Source of the DNA: Macrocybe gigantea
Taxonomy: Eukaryota; Basidiomycota; Agaricomycetes; Agaricales; Callistosporiaceae
Reading direction: 5' to 3'
Assembly: GCA_011319805.1 (NCBI GenBank)
Contig: SJRY01000133.1
Span: forward strand, 62,001 to 126,000
DNA length: 64,000 nt
In this document: piece by piece, positions 11,700 through 22,827 of the stretch
Position numbering within the stretch: position 1 is the stretch's first letter
Layout: each line of letters begins with the position of its first letter
Position numbers and translations under genes: made by a program
Notes under the pieces: generated by a model
The model's input: the letters and a program-made list of their open reading frames with translations, nothing else
Database searches by the model: none
Told to the model about the DNA's origin: nothing

Positions 11700-12865
11700 T
11701 TTTTTCATACCTCTTTCAATTTTGGGCTCTGTGGGAACAAATACGAGGATCTGAAATTCATCAGGTTCTTGAACAAACAGCAGTAATCATATGGGATGAA
11801 GTTCCTATGCAATACAAGCATGCTATTGATGCTGTTGATTGCACTCTACGTGATCTTCTTCGAAAACCCACTCTTCCATTTGCTGGCATTACAGTGCTCT
11901 TTGGAGGTGATTTTCGTCAAACTCTTCCTGTTATTCCTAAAGGCACTCGCCAGCAAATCATTTCCGCCTCTCTTAAATGAAGTTCACTCTGGAGATATAT
12001 TATAGTTTATCAACTCGAGCAAAATATGCACCTTGAACAGATACTAGAAAACCTTGCTCATGCTAATTGGCTATTGGATATTGGAGAAGGCAGAACAGTT
12101 GATGAACAGGAACAAATCACAATTTCTGAGCAAATGATCTGCATTGAAAACACGATCAATAATCTTATCAATTTCACCTATCCTGACATCGAACTTGGTG
12201 GTCATGAAGATCAATACTACCTTGATCGTACCATATTATCATGCACTAATGATGATGTGGATAACAACAACACCATTATTCTTCACAAATTTCCAGAAGA
12301 AGAAAAGATACTTCTTAGTGCAGATAGTGTGGAATCAGGAGAGGAAGACTTTCAGCCATATCCTGTTGAGTATCTCAACTCACTCAAAGCAGGTGGTCTT
12401 CCTTTAGCAAGGCTAGCTTTGAAGACAGGTTGTCCAATTATGCTACTTCGAAATTTTGATCCTTCAATTGAACTATGCAATGGAACTTGGTTGATTGTAT
12501 TGGAAATAGGAGAAAGAGTATTGAGATGCAGAATAATTAGTAGAGATACCAAGTTTGCAAGAACTATTGTTTTCATTCCTCGAATTTCTCTTACTCTATC
12601 AGCTGAAAATCTTCCTATACCTCTTCGAAGGCATCAATTCCCTGTACAACTTGCATTCTGTATGACAGTTAATAAATCACAAGGACAATCTGTCAAGCGA
12701 GTTGGATTAGATCTTAGGTCTCCAGTTTTTTCACATGGACAATTATATGTTGCATTATCAAGATGTACATCAGGGAATCATATAAAGATACTATTAAACA
12801 ATACTAATAGAGATAGAAAGACTCCCAATATTATATTTAAAGAAATACTTACAGGAGTTTTGTAA
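11700..12865 (+). pseudogene. second Helitron helicase remnant (C-terminal part)
   Basis: A second Pif1-like Helitron helicase, more AT-rich than the first and distinct in sequence. The frame to 11980 has Walker B IIWDEVPM and FGGDFRQTLPV; a break near 11980-12025 is followed by a frame to 12865 with TILSCTNDDV, PYPVEYLNSL, TVNKSQGQS and LYVALSRCTS, the usual order of late helicase motifs. The Rep domain and Walker A are missing, so this is a 5'-truncated copy. Sequence from 11507 to about 11700 has no recognisable coding content. Confidence 0.85.
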
Positions 12866-12891
12866 ATAAATCTATTTGGACTATTTGGATT

Positions 12892-13359
12892 TTAATTACA
12901 AGTGGCAAAGCCACGGGTTCTTAAGCTCGTCGTACAGAACGGTGCATACGTCATAGAGTAAGCTTCGGTAAGGGTACTCTCATCCACTATTTTGTTAACA
13001 GTGTCTAGGATGTCTTTGAGCAGGTCATCGCGACAAGGAGTATGAGAAGTAAAAGGCGGTAGCCTGCCAGAATCTCTAGCATCTAGATAAGAAGCTTCCG
13101 CAATCTCCAGCAAGTCGTCCACGATCGACGGGCAATACACGATTTCACATAAGATCAAGTCGTCGGCTAGGTGTAAGTCATATGGGGCGGGTGGTCATGT
13201 ACCATCGGAAGTAGTGTGATTTTTCCCAAGGCGAAGCGGAGGCGGTATAAAATCAAACAGCTGTTCTATAGCATGACATGCCTGGTTCAATTCCGACGAT
13301 GATGGAGAGGGAGTTCCTTTGGATGCGCTAGTCTGTGAGTAATCAGAACAAGCAGACAT
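12892..13359 (-). pseudogene. small unidentified gene, C-terminus replaced by Helitron end
   Basis: Start at 13359 (MSACSDYSQTSASKG), Ser/Pro-rich N-terminus, then a helical acidic stretch (YCPSIVDDLLEIAEASYL). An in-frame TGA at 13195-13197 interrupts it; a 36-nt GT...AG interval covers this stop but is shorter than any other intron here. The frame then runs through the Helitron hairpin at 12902-12914 and stops at 12892, so its last residues (RGFATCN) are transposon-encoded. No family recognised. Probably a host gene cut by Helitron insertion. Confidence 0.4.
12902..12914 (+). other. hairpin after second Helitron helicase (candidate 3' terminus)
   Basis: GTGGC, loop AAA, GCCAC, then GGGTT. 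It lies 36 bp after the second helicase stop, the same layout as the hairpin at 11546-11558. Probable Helitron 3' end, beyond which host sequence resumes. Confidence 0.55.
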
Positions 13360-14427
13360 CGGGATAAGAGAGAGAATAAATGGTTCTTGAAGAAAAACGT
13401 GAAAGAGCGGGAAAATGGGGATGGACGTAGCATGTCCGCGCGTGCCTTTTAAGCTTTTTGCTCATCTAAATAAACATTTGGAAGTTACAGGCTGTAGGGC
13501 ATTGGCCGTTAGAACAAAAACGACAGAGAGTCACAATGTACATACAATTAGAATCATGGTTCGACGTTAAATTCGGCGACAAGCTCTCTAGGAAGGTTGC
13601 ATCTATTTGGCCGTATTTGTATCGATGAGAACGCAAGACAAAAAAGCAGGGCCCAATTATGGACCTACAACCAGACAATAAACCGCTCTCTGTTGAGGAA
13701 AGTGGTCAGTCAGTTGCTTGGAAACGATGCAGTGTATGCAATGACGCTTTCTTCGCCATTACAATGAGGTGAAATTAGGCGGATTTCGCTTTTGTTCATT
13801 TCTTGGATGTATTGTCCTGCGCATTGTTCCGCGGCTGTGTGCGTATGTTGTACTATATGTCGTTTTTCATGTCAAGTTTACAGAACAACGAAGCTGCATT
13901 CGTATCAGAAATATGTCAGATAAAACAACTACAAGGGAAGGCTGTTCTACCACAGCCTCTCTAGAGCATGCGTCCGAACCTCAGTTTGATGTGACTAATC
14001 GCTACTTGGGATATCTGGTTGCTACGTAAGAAGAGTCTTGGGTAATTCGTTGTTTTCATCGACATTCTGAGTGCTCGCTCGCAAACTGCATGGCACTACT
14101 CAATTTTCAACAACAGCAAAGCGCACATTCCAAAAGTTAGGCCGTCTAGGTCATGTCATGCCAAATGCCTAGCTTTTAAATTCCACACATGTAGCTTTCG
14201 TTGTTCATATGAAACAACTTTGGTGGGAGTGTTGGCTCGACTGGACCGTTCAGAAAAACATCGGAACAAGAAACCAGTCGCGCGATTGTGGTTAGATAGT
14301 CGGACCACCATCTCATTTCCTTTCCTGTCCTCCAAACGGAATGTCCGCTGTGTAGTGGACAAAGGTTTATATTTCATGTACCAGAGACACGCACAATACA
14401 GGCAGACCAGTGCTCGGCTATCCTCAT
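13360..14427. other. intergenic, no supported gene
   Basis: Short frames on both strands lack domains and exon structure. A plus-strand frame at 13769-14029 begins with a hydrophobic stretch but has no other support. Confidence 0.35.
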
Positions 14428-16235
14428 TCAACATGAAAACTCCACTAGGCGAATGGTAACACCACCGTCATCGCCAAAGTCTGTTATCAGAAGACGACCC
14501 GAGTCATCATCATACCGCATGTCTGGGCGGAAGGATAGTGGTGCGATGTCGCTGCTGTCTATCCAGCGCCATTCTGGAGTCGTAATACCACTATCCGATT
14601 CGGTCTCCGATCCGCCGGAAAGTTCGTAGCTAGCGTAGAACATGCAGCAGAACGCAGGCCCGTCGGTCCGGTGGGGAAATTGAACGATAACACCTTGGGG
14701 GGTGACGCAGGAAGCTTCAAATCCCCGAAGTGTCATAGACCGTGAGAAACAGGAAGGGGCCGGATGGACAGCGGAAAGCGTTAACCCGCTCACACCACCT
14801 TCATCTGGAATGCCGATCTCAAAGATGCCACGCACAGTGCAAGTCAGCATTCTGGTTCTGTCGCGCTCAACGATGATGGGTAAATGCTTGCACCAGGATC
14901 CATCAGTCGCGAACTCCGAGGTTAACGTGGCTTGCTGATTGGCAACCGTCGGTAAGGATTGCTTCGGAATGTGCTCGAGGGTCGGAAATTTGGAGATGAC
15001 GGTGAAGCGTGCGTTGCGAAATAACAATCGGTTGCCCGGGAGAAGATGTACGTCCGTCTGTATCAGGCAGAGCAAAATAAGACACAGAGACAATAGGGAC
15101 GGCCAGTACTGCAACATACCGCGTACGGCACAAACAACTTAACGTTGACAAGTGCTCCACAGAGGTGAGTAGGCGTTGATTCCATCCAGTTAATTATGAA
15201 GAAAGGCAAGCAATTAAAGTGGTACTTCGGGAAATTGCTCAATCCCCACCTGGGGGCGACCGGAACAATGACGTATTCGTCGAGGAGGAAGTCTGCATCG
15301 TCACGATTGCGTTCGGCGTCAAACACTAATTGAGATGAGCAAAAGGGAAGGACAATAGTCTTTAGATGCCTTGCGCTAAGCTCTGCATCGCGACCATGCC
15401 CAACAAGACATATTTTCCAGATTTGCAGGATAGACACAGATGTTATGTCTGCGCGACGACCTGTCAGGGTCAGTCTGAGCAAGATAAGACGGCGTTTAGT
15501 GATGGACGCGAACGCGAGTTGTTGATCTTACCTCGTGCAAAGGTTGAACTGGAGAGTGGACACGCTTGATGCATCGCTTACTATGTCGATGCATAGTCGC
15601 TCAATTTCGAGAGTATTATTGTAGGGTATGGAAAACCCTAGGACGTTGGTATGAAGCCCTGCAATGTCGTCCTGCAGGAGGGGCATGGGTTCACAAAGCT
15701 TCCGGTGTTGTATGGTCGCCGCATTCAGGTCGCAATACTGCACATTGCGCGAATCTTCCGTGATGGATAACAGCCACCGCCCACCAGGTACCAAAGTGAT
15801 CGAAGCGGGCATCGCAGGCAGACAAAATTTGTGCCTATTTCGCATACGCGTTTTCCTTGGCTCGTTCCACAACTTGATCTGTCGATAACGCGTGACGACG
15901 ATCTCCTCTAGCTCCTCGGCTGAGTACGAGTTGAGAGGTTCTTCGAGCCGTGCGGGTAGGACGAGCAGCCGCGAATAGCAAGTATGGTACAAATTCATCC
16001 ACAGAATAAGTTTCTTAGTGATTGCGCGCATTGTCTTCGATACCTATGATAATGTCCCTGAGTGATACGGTATTAAAAAGTGCATTGGGTGAGTACTGAC
16101 CTGACGGATTGTCAAGACATCTTCAATGCTCAAGTGATTCAAGACGAGTAGGGTGAGTTCAGGAGGCAAGGGTAAAGAGCAGCTGTTCATCTCTACTGAA
16201 GAGACTGCACAGAACGGTGCAGAGATTCGGCCCAT
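14428..16235 (-). CDS. F-box protein, four exons
   Basis: Exons (minus strand): 16101-16235, 15532-16043, 15120-15474 and 14428-15057. The introns of 57, 57 and 62 bp have GT...AG ends and all phases agree, giving 543 residues. The F-box lies at about residues 20-55 (LPLPPELTLLVLNHLSIEDVLTIRQVSKTMR), split by the first intron. The rest is a beta-rich C-terminal region with a repeated pattern (VPGGRWLLSI, DDDSGRLLITDFGDD) like the propeller-type substrate-binding part of many basidiomycete F-box proteins. Such proteins attach substrates to SCF ubiquitin ligases through Skp1; the substrate is unknown. The start could also be the second Met (position 16 of the frame). Confidence 0.85.
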
Positions 16236-16738
16236 TTTATAACGGGTTCAGGTTATAGATGTTGGAACGCGAGGCCATTGTCCAGTCCACATTGTCACGT
16301 GGTGGCGACCGTGGGAATTGATTAGACTCGAAAAAGGGGCTTTGCCCATTTTAATCGCCACTCGGGATGGCTCGTTGCTGACGGAAAACGATTGGTAGCA
16401 ACTTAGTGAACAAACTGGCTACTCGCTATTTCAAATATGTTACTCGGTATGTCAAGAAAATTTGACAAGTTCGAGCAGTTATCAGAAGCAAAATCGGCGG
16501 CAAGGTCAAGTATGCCCACCATCCCTCAGAATGTTTGACAGATACAGTCCTCTGATTCAACAAAGGCCAAAGTAGAATGGAAACGACTAGTTTCTGCGTT
16601 ATGCGTGAATTGATGAAATATACAAGGTCACGGAGGTAGAAGGATTTATGTTCAAAATGGGTGGTACATTGCACCCAACTGCCGTCCAGTCAATGAGAGC
16701 TAAGAAAGCGCAAATCACATTATAAATTTGGTGAGGTA
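16236..16738. other. intergenic between F-box gene and MMS2
   Basis: No gene seen. It holds the upstream region of the F-box gene and the 3' flank of MMS2. Confidence 0.5.
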
Positions 16739-17350
16739 TCAAAATGTCGATCCTTCTGGTGGTTGAGGAAGCTTCCGATTGTTGAACGATGCCATTTCCC
16801 TAGTCGGTCACGAGTCATATTCTAGGATCAGTCGCGGTCGTCTGCGAGACTTGCTCACCTTCTAATTTCCACAAGTACGGTTTCGATGCTGTTATTCCTG
16901 TGCCAATTGGCTAGCACGGGAAGCTTAGAGGGGTCAACCTTGCCGTTCGTCTGGTTGACGAAAGGAAGATTGACGCGGGACAGGAACTGAACCTCCGGGG
17001 GTCTGTCCGGATAAGATTCGCCGCAGAATATCTTCAAGCTATAAATGCGGTTTTCGTGCACAGTCTAAAGTCGATTATGATAGACGACTTTAGCTGCCCA
17101 TACAGAACCAGCCAAAATTGACATTTAGTGGCACAGACTCACATGCCCTGGGCCGATGATAGTCCCATTCCAATTGCTCATCAACATGTCATCTCCATCC
17201 TCCAAGCCATATGAACACGATCCATCGCCGATGCCCTTCTCTCCTTTCTCGAGTTCCTCGAGTAACCGAAAGTTGCGTGGAACTGATAAGATGATCAGAG
17301 TCAGTTTTATGCAGAGACGGATCGCAGTTGAGGTACAGACCCTTAGCCAT
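16739..17350 (-). CDS. MMS2: ubiquitin-conjugating enzyme variant Mms2
   Basis: Exons: 17341-17350 (10 bp, ATGGCTAAGG), 17143-17282, 16859-17064, 16739-16799; introns of 58, 78 and 59 bp with consistent phases. The product is 138 residues (yeast Mms2 is 137), starting [20 protein letters not shown] and ending [10 protein letters not shown]. It has the UEV fold signature ([19 protein letters not shown]) and, where a true E2 has its catalytic cysteine, [12 protein letters not shown] with none. Mms2 pairs with Ubc13 to build K63-linked ubiquitin chains in post-replication DNA repair and in membrane-protein sorting. It is divergent from HSE1, with about 240 bp between starts. The tiny first exon is a feature of the family in fungi. 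Confidence 0.95.
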
Positions 17351-17590
17351 CTATGCAGCAAGAAACGATAAACCAAAAGATATGGGACGATACAGACGAA
17401 TTTGGAGAGATATCGTGGTCGTCGCCGTCGAGGACTGGCTTGGGAGCGGAAAGAGGAAACGTGACCAGCACAGCCACCGGCTGCAGGCACTCTGCCCATC
17501 ATCGACGCTCTACCGTTCCTTCACCATCTCCCGCGTGCGCTCGTATATCCTAGCTTGCCGAGCATTTAAGACCTTCAGAACGTCGAGAAG

Positions 17591-20500
17591 ATGTTTGGAG
17601 GCGGAGCAGCCAACCCGTACGATGAGCTAGTCAGTGAGTGGAGGACTTGCGCAGTATCTCTACTTGTGATCTGGCTTTTCTGACAGGCTGTCGTTCATTC
17701 CAGCCAAAGCGACGGACGAGAATCTCACAACAGAGAATTGGGAACTCATACTGAACGTGTGTGATAAAGTGGGGAGGACGGAACGGAGGGGTGAGGCTCA
17801 CGTCGCTTCGTTATCCGAGTCGACGAAGCTCAGTCCACCGTTCATCAGGGCACGCAATGTCATCAATGCGATACTCAAACGCTTGGCGCATCGTAATCCG
17901 AATGTGCAGCTGTACGCGCTATCGCTTGCTGAATCTCTGCAGAAGAACCTCGGAATCGAGGTCCATCAAGAAATCGCTTCCAAGGCGTTCACTCAGGGTT
18001 TGGAGAAACTCATCACAGATAGGGTGGCTGAGGTGGTCTGTATTTGCCTTCCGCCATCTCTGACCGCTTCCTCCATAGACGACGCATGAGAAAGTCCGGC
18101 GCAGGACCCTTGGTCTTATCGCAACATGGACCGCCGAATTTCAGGACAATGCGACGCTCGGAGTGATGGAAGACTGCTATAACAGTCTCAAAGCAAAGAG
18201 TAATGCCCTTCTTACCTTGGTATATACCATTTCCAGCGTGTTGATTCTATCATCGTCGCCGACATAGACTATAAATTCGAGACACCTGAAGAAGCACCGC
18301 CTCCCACCATTGATGATGAAATTAGACGAAAAGAAGAGGAGGAGCTTCAGCGCGTCCTGGAGATGTCGATGCAGGACAAAGGTGGACGTAGTCAGTGGAG
18401 CTCTTATAGTGCCGTATCATCTAGCGCTGTCGGCGCTTCTGGCTCGTCTTCCAGTGAAAATCGGATTCAGGCCAAGTCATCTTCGACGTCAAAGCCAGCT
18501 GCCGCGCCTTCCAGCTCTTCAACAGCCTATCCTGCACCCAAGTATCAGGCAGGCTATGCGCCAGCACGCACTCCTTCGCCAAAGACCTCTCCGCAGACCC
18601 AAACATTCCCGACCCAAGTCCCACCAGCGACGACGCCTGTAGACGCCGCTGCGTCGTTGGCAGCCGCGGCCCCGTCGACGCCTGCTTCGCAACTTGCGAT
18701 CGTCACTCGCGTCCGAGCTTTGCATACTTTTGAGCCGACCGAACCGGGAGAGCTGGCGTTCGAGAAGGGCGATATCATCAAAGTCGTCGATCGTGGCTAT
18801 AAGGACTGGTGGCGTGGTCAGCTCAAGGGAAGGACCGGAATCTTCCCGGTAAACTATGTCGTACGTCCCCGTCGTTGCAACAAGGTTGGAGGGGCTGATG
18901 AGTTGCATCTCAGGAACCGATGCCTGAACCGACGCCTGCGGAACTGGCTCGAGAAGCCGAGCAAGAAGCCGCTGTCTTCTCCCAGGCGGTTAACGTGGAA
19001 AAGTTGTTGACGATGCTTCGATCCTTAGACCCTGCCAAGGACAATTTAGCTGACAATGAAGAAATTCAGGTGCGTCGGTCTCCCTGTGAGGGTCTTCCTT
19101 GCGAGCTTAGCAATCGATTATAGGAACTCTATCGTTCGTGCATGGCGTTGAGACCCAAAATCGTCAAACTCATAGATAAGTACAGTCAAAAGAGAGGTGA
19201 GTTCGGCTATCATAGCATACGAATGAATATTGTTGACTTTTTTTCTTTCTGACAGCTGACCTCGTTTCTATGAACGAGACATTCGTCCGCGCCCGGACAA
19301 TTTTTGACAGAATGATGGAAGAAAGTTTAGCAAGGCATACTGGAGGTCAGTTTGCTCATTCCGACGCGCTGTCGATACTGATGACTGTTTGCCACGACGA
19401 GCAGTCTATGATCAGTCGAGCTACAGGCCGCCTGCATACAGACCCGATTCGCGTGGACGCGCAGGACAGGAGTATGCTCCTTCCTCCGCTGTCGCGGGAC
19501 CGTCTTATGCATGGAATCACCCTTACGAGCAGGCGGGCTATCATGCTGCGTTCCCCACAGCTGCGCCTGCTCACGTCGCTTCTGTTTCTCCGCCCGGCCC
19601 TCAGCCATATGCGGACCCCAATGCCGCTGCTTACGCTCAGGCTCAGGCTGGCTACGCCGCACCTGGATATGTCGGCCAACAACCTAGCGTGCCATACGGT
19701 CCTCAGGGACCAACACCTTACCCGGTTCAAGTCCAACCGTTGCAACCCCAGGCTCAGGCTCAAGTTCAGCCCCAGCCCCAGCCTCAGCCTCAGGTGCAAA
19801 TGCAGGCCGTCCCGCAGCCTCAGTCCCAGCTCCAACAGTCCCCCCAACAACAGCCCACGCAGCTGCAGCAGCCGCAACATCAGCCGCAGAATCAGCCACA
19901 GATCCAACAGCAGACTTCTCAGTTCCAGCAGCCGCAGCCGCAGCCGCAGCTTATACAACAGCAACAACAGCCACAGCAGGCTGCCGCCCATTCTCAGCCA
20001 CAGGCAACGGCGGTGGCGGGAGCACAGCAACAGGCTCAGGCTGCGGGTCCTCCTTATGTGTATGATCCTAACGCTACGTATGCAGATCCAAACGTACAAG
20101 CTTGGGCTCAGTATTATGCAAAGGGGGGCAAGGATCCCGCCGGCTCCGTGTATTTTGTCTCTGTGCCTGGACTGACCGATGCTGCTCCCCCGCTAGTCCT
20201 TCCGTGCCTCAGCACCAAGGGGCACAACAGTCTCAGGCGCAGACTCAAGCTCATCAGCCCGCGCAACAACAACAACAGGAGCAGCAACCGACCCAATACC
20301 AGGTGCAGCAGGCTCAGCCCCTCCAGCACCAGCACCAGCAGTCAGTCCAGCCTCAGAGCTCCTACGGCCAGCCCACTCAGCCTCAACACACCACTCAAGC
20401 CTCGCTGGAGAACCTCCCTTACCCAGGGAAAGCAATCCTGCCGAGCTTCCTTATCCAGGAGACCAGTCTGGAACCGCTCAACACCAGCACTACCAGCCTC

Positions 20501-20816
20501 CGCTTGCTAACGTCACGTCCTCCGATGGCCAGTTCCCTTCTCAAGCCCCTCCGACTTCTGTGAACAGTTACGCCGGCACGACCTCGCCTAACGCCGCGCC
20601 GCTCAATCTAGCCAATCACAATGCACCGCTGAACGGCAGTCCGAACGCCGGTGCTGCCGCTACTCCCTCATGGGTCCTGCCCAAGAGGGCCGATGCCGCG
20701 CGCGTCGGCCTTCCCAAGCCACCAGTGGTGCGCCACCCGGCTACGGCGCGCACAATCCCGACCTCACTCACCAGTTTGCTGGGATGAATGTGGCCGATGC
20801 TGAAGGAAGACTGTGA
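17591..20816 (+). CDS. HSE1: ESCRT-0 subunit Hse1 (STAM homologue)
   Basis: Exons: 17591-17633, 17704-18023 (probably with a further intron 17791-17848), 18079-18199, 18268-18860, 18914-19069, 19124-19196, 19256-19345, 19405-20816. Order of parts: VHS domain (YDELVTKATDENL...), UIM (EEEELQRVLEMSMQD), Ser/Pro linker, SH3 (ALHTFEPTEPGELAF...GIFPVNYV), GAT-like helices, then a long Gln/Pro-rich tail. Hse1 works with Vps27 on endosomes to bind ubiquitinated cargo for the multivesicular-body pathway. The tail lies in three frames (switches near 20189, 20427 and 20670-20730), and a G is missing near 17790. Adding one base at each of the four points gives a 917-residue product with all phases consistent. 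Confidence 0.92.
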
Positions 20817-22756
20817 TTTTAGTCTTTGTGGAGGCGAAGTGTACACATGTTCGAGAAAATCGACCTGATGCTCTTCCTGTTGAATTTCTTGTTTTCTGGA
20901 CGTTGGTTCGCCATGTCAGTATGCATGGATGAGGCTGGATTTGGGTTGGATCACCGGCTGAATGTTTATTTATTGCTTTCTCCGTTCTTCTGTCAATATA
21001 TGACCTTGCTGTCAGCTGTTTTCGCGGCCTCAACATATTCGACGGTGTTAAGCCTTGTTTGGCTTCCGTCATTGCCATACGAGTTTCACGATTCTGCCTT
21101 CAACGACTCTTCATGTAGCGACGTCCCTCGATGAATGCCATGCATTTTCACTCTGAAACCATTTTTAAGGACGAATACATTCCAGGGTGCCTCGATTTTA
21201 TTCTTGATCACGCACGTCCCTTGGCTTGACTGCCTCTCCTCGGAGAAACTCACAGCGCCAATTCCGAAGACGCATCATGCCCTTTCAGTGAGAGCTTGTC
21301 TCTGAAAAACCCAATAGATGGGAGGTGGCTGCGGTGCGCTTCAGAGGATCACATCCAGATGCGCTGTAAACCCCATCTACTGGAACTGGATGACGTGGCA
21401 TTCGAATCCGAAAATATCAAGGGTTACAGAAAAGATGGGCCCGAAGCTTGTCATCGCTCATTTTGATATTGGTATCGTGAAGGACGCCATGTTGCAGCAA
21501 GCAATGTTGATGATTTTCGATGCCGATTCCATCAAGGTCCGACTTGTCAACACTGAGACAGACTGTCACCTTATCAAACGCTCAAAGTTAGTATTACCAT
21601 TCATCCCCAAATTTTCAATGGAGATTCATTTGGCTGATATTTCAGACACATCGTTTCGAGGAAGAACTATATCATTCCAACTACTCAAGGGTCATCGATG
21701 TCGTGGCACGATCAAGTGCTCGGACGAACCCTTTGTCGACTTCAGCTGGGAAAAATCAATCGTTATCCACTTCAGCTGCAGAGTCACAAGACAAATATCT
21801 GGTAAGTGGTGCAAAATCATCCGCATCGAGCTTTCGGTTCCTTCATTTTGAATGAAGATATATATGGTTTCAAAGTGAAGGATTCAAATGAAGGATCTTC
21901 TGCTACACCAATATCGCTTTCCGCTTTCCTCCTCCGCGCTGTGCTCATCTTCCACGCTTGGTCCCTTAGTGAGCACCGTCGATCCCGTGAACGCGTTATA
22001 TTTCAAGCCGATTCCAATGGTTACCGAGTCGCTTCCAATTTCACGCTCAAAGACCACTTAGTTTATATTTCGAGAAACTCGGGCTAATTATTGTTCACTT
22101 CGTTCTGGCGCTCTATTAAGAATACATTAATGCATTCCACTTGCCGCCGGTATAATGGCCTCCCCGTCTCTTCCTACAAAATCTACGGAATCTGCAAATT
22201 AGCCACCCCAGCAACATCTAGGCCAAATGATAATCCGAGGTATTGAATTCCTGTTTTTTTCTCGCTCGTCTCCGGCCCTCATGTAACAAGCTCTAGATAA
22301 GGTACTCATCGACGTTAGTCGAATGTCGCGCGACACCATGTATGAACACCTTTCTGGAGGCTGAAGATGGTCGGCGGCGATTAGTCCTCCCATGCCGGTC
22401 GAAGCGTATCTATTGCACTACAAACTACTCGCCATTACTTCCTTTCTTATATGGTATTTATTGTTCACTTCTGCGGAATACATTGGGGGTGATAAATTTG
22501 CATTTCATGTCTTCTTGGCTAAACCTTTGCCCGCGAGGAATTCGTATTGCCAGACCAGACCAACGGCATCCTCCGCAAAGGCACATGGAAAGCCCGGTCA
22601 GCAAGGTCAAACCTGGATGGACAATGGGCGGGCAAGACAAGAATGGAAATAGGGCCACAGAGTCGTTCTTGAACAATGACAATTAGCACATTCCCAGGGT
22701 CCAGCGCACTATTTGACTTTGTGGCCTCGTTTGCAGACATCGCAGCATGCATCCAT
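20817..22756. other. long intergenic, no confident gene
   Basis: A plus-strand frame at 21318-21851 (178 codons) has ordinary composition but no domain. A second frame over 21310-21475 looks equally protein-like, so neither is called. There could be a small multi-exon gene here that I cannot resolve. Confidence 0.35.
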
Positions 22757-22762
22757 TATAAA
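22757..22762 (+). promoter_or_regulatory. TATA box of the F-box/LRR-like gene
   Basis: TATAAA lies 66 bp before the ATG at 22828, in a sensible place for a short-leader fungal promoter. Confidence 0.5.
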
Positions 22763-22827
22763 GGCAGGTAACAACGCCTTTCACTATCTGTAGCATCTAC
22801 GGGTCTCCGAATCGCGAACCTGCTCAT

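Noticed and set aside
13769..14029. 86-codon frame with hydrophobic start
   Set aside because: No recognisable feature after the hydrophobic stretch and no regulatory context.
16044..16100. Extra coding sequence at the end of the first F-box exon
   Set aside because: It reads as open but is a 57-bp GT...AG intron whose removal completes the F-box helix in frame.
19740..20400. CAG-rich tract as an independent repeat array
   Set aside because: It codes for the Gln/Pro-rich tail of Hse1, a normal feature of this protein family.
21318..21851. 178-codon plus-strand frame
   Set aside because: No domain, no start or splice support, and another frame in the same interval is equally plausible.
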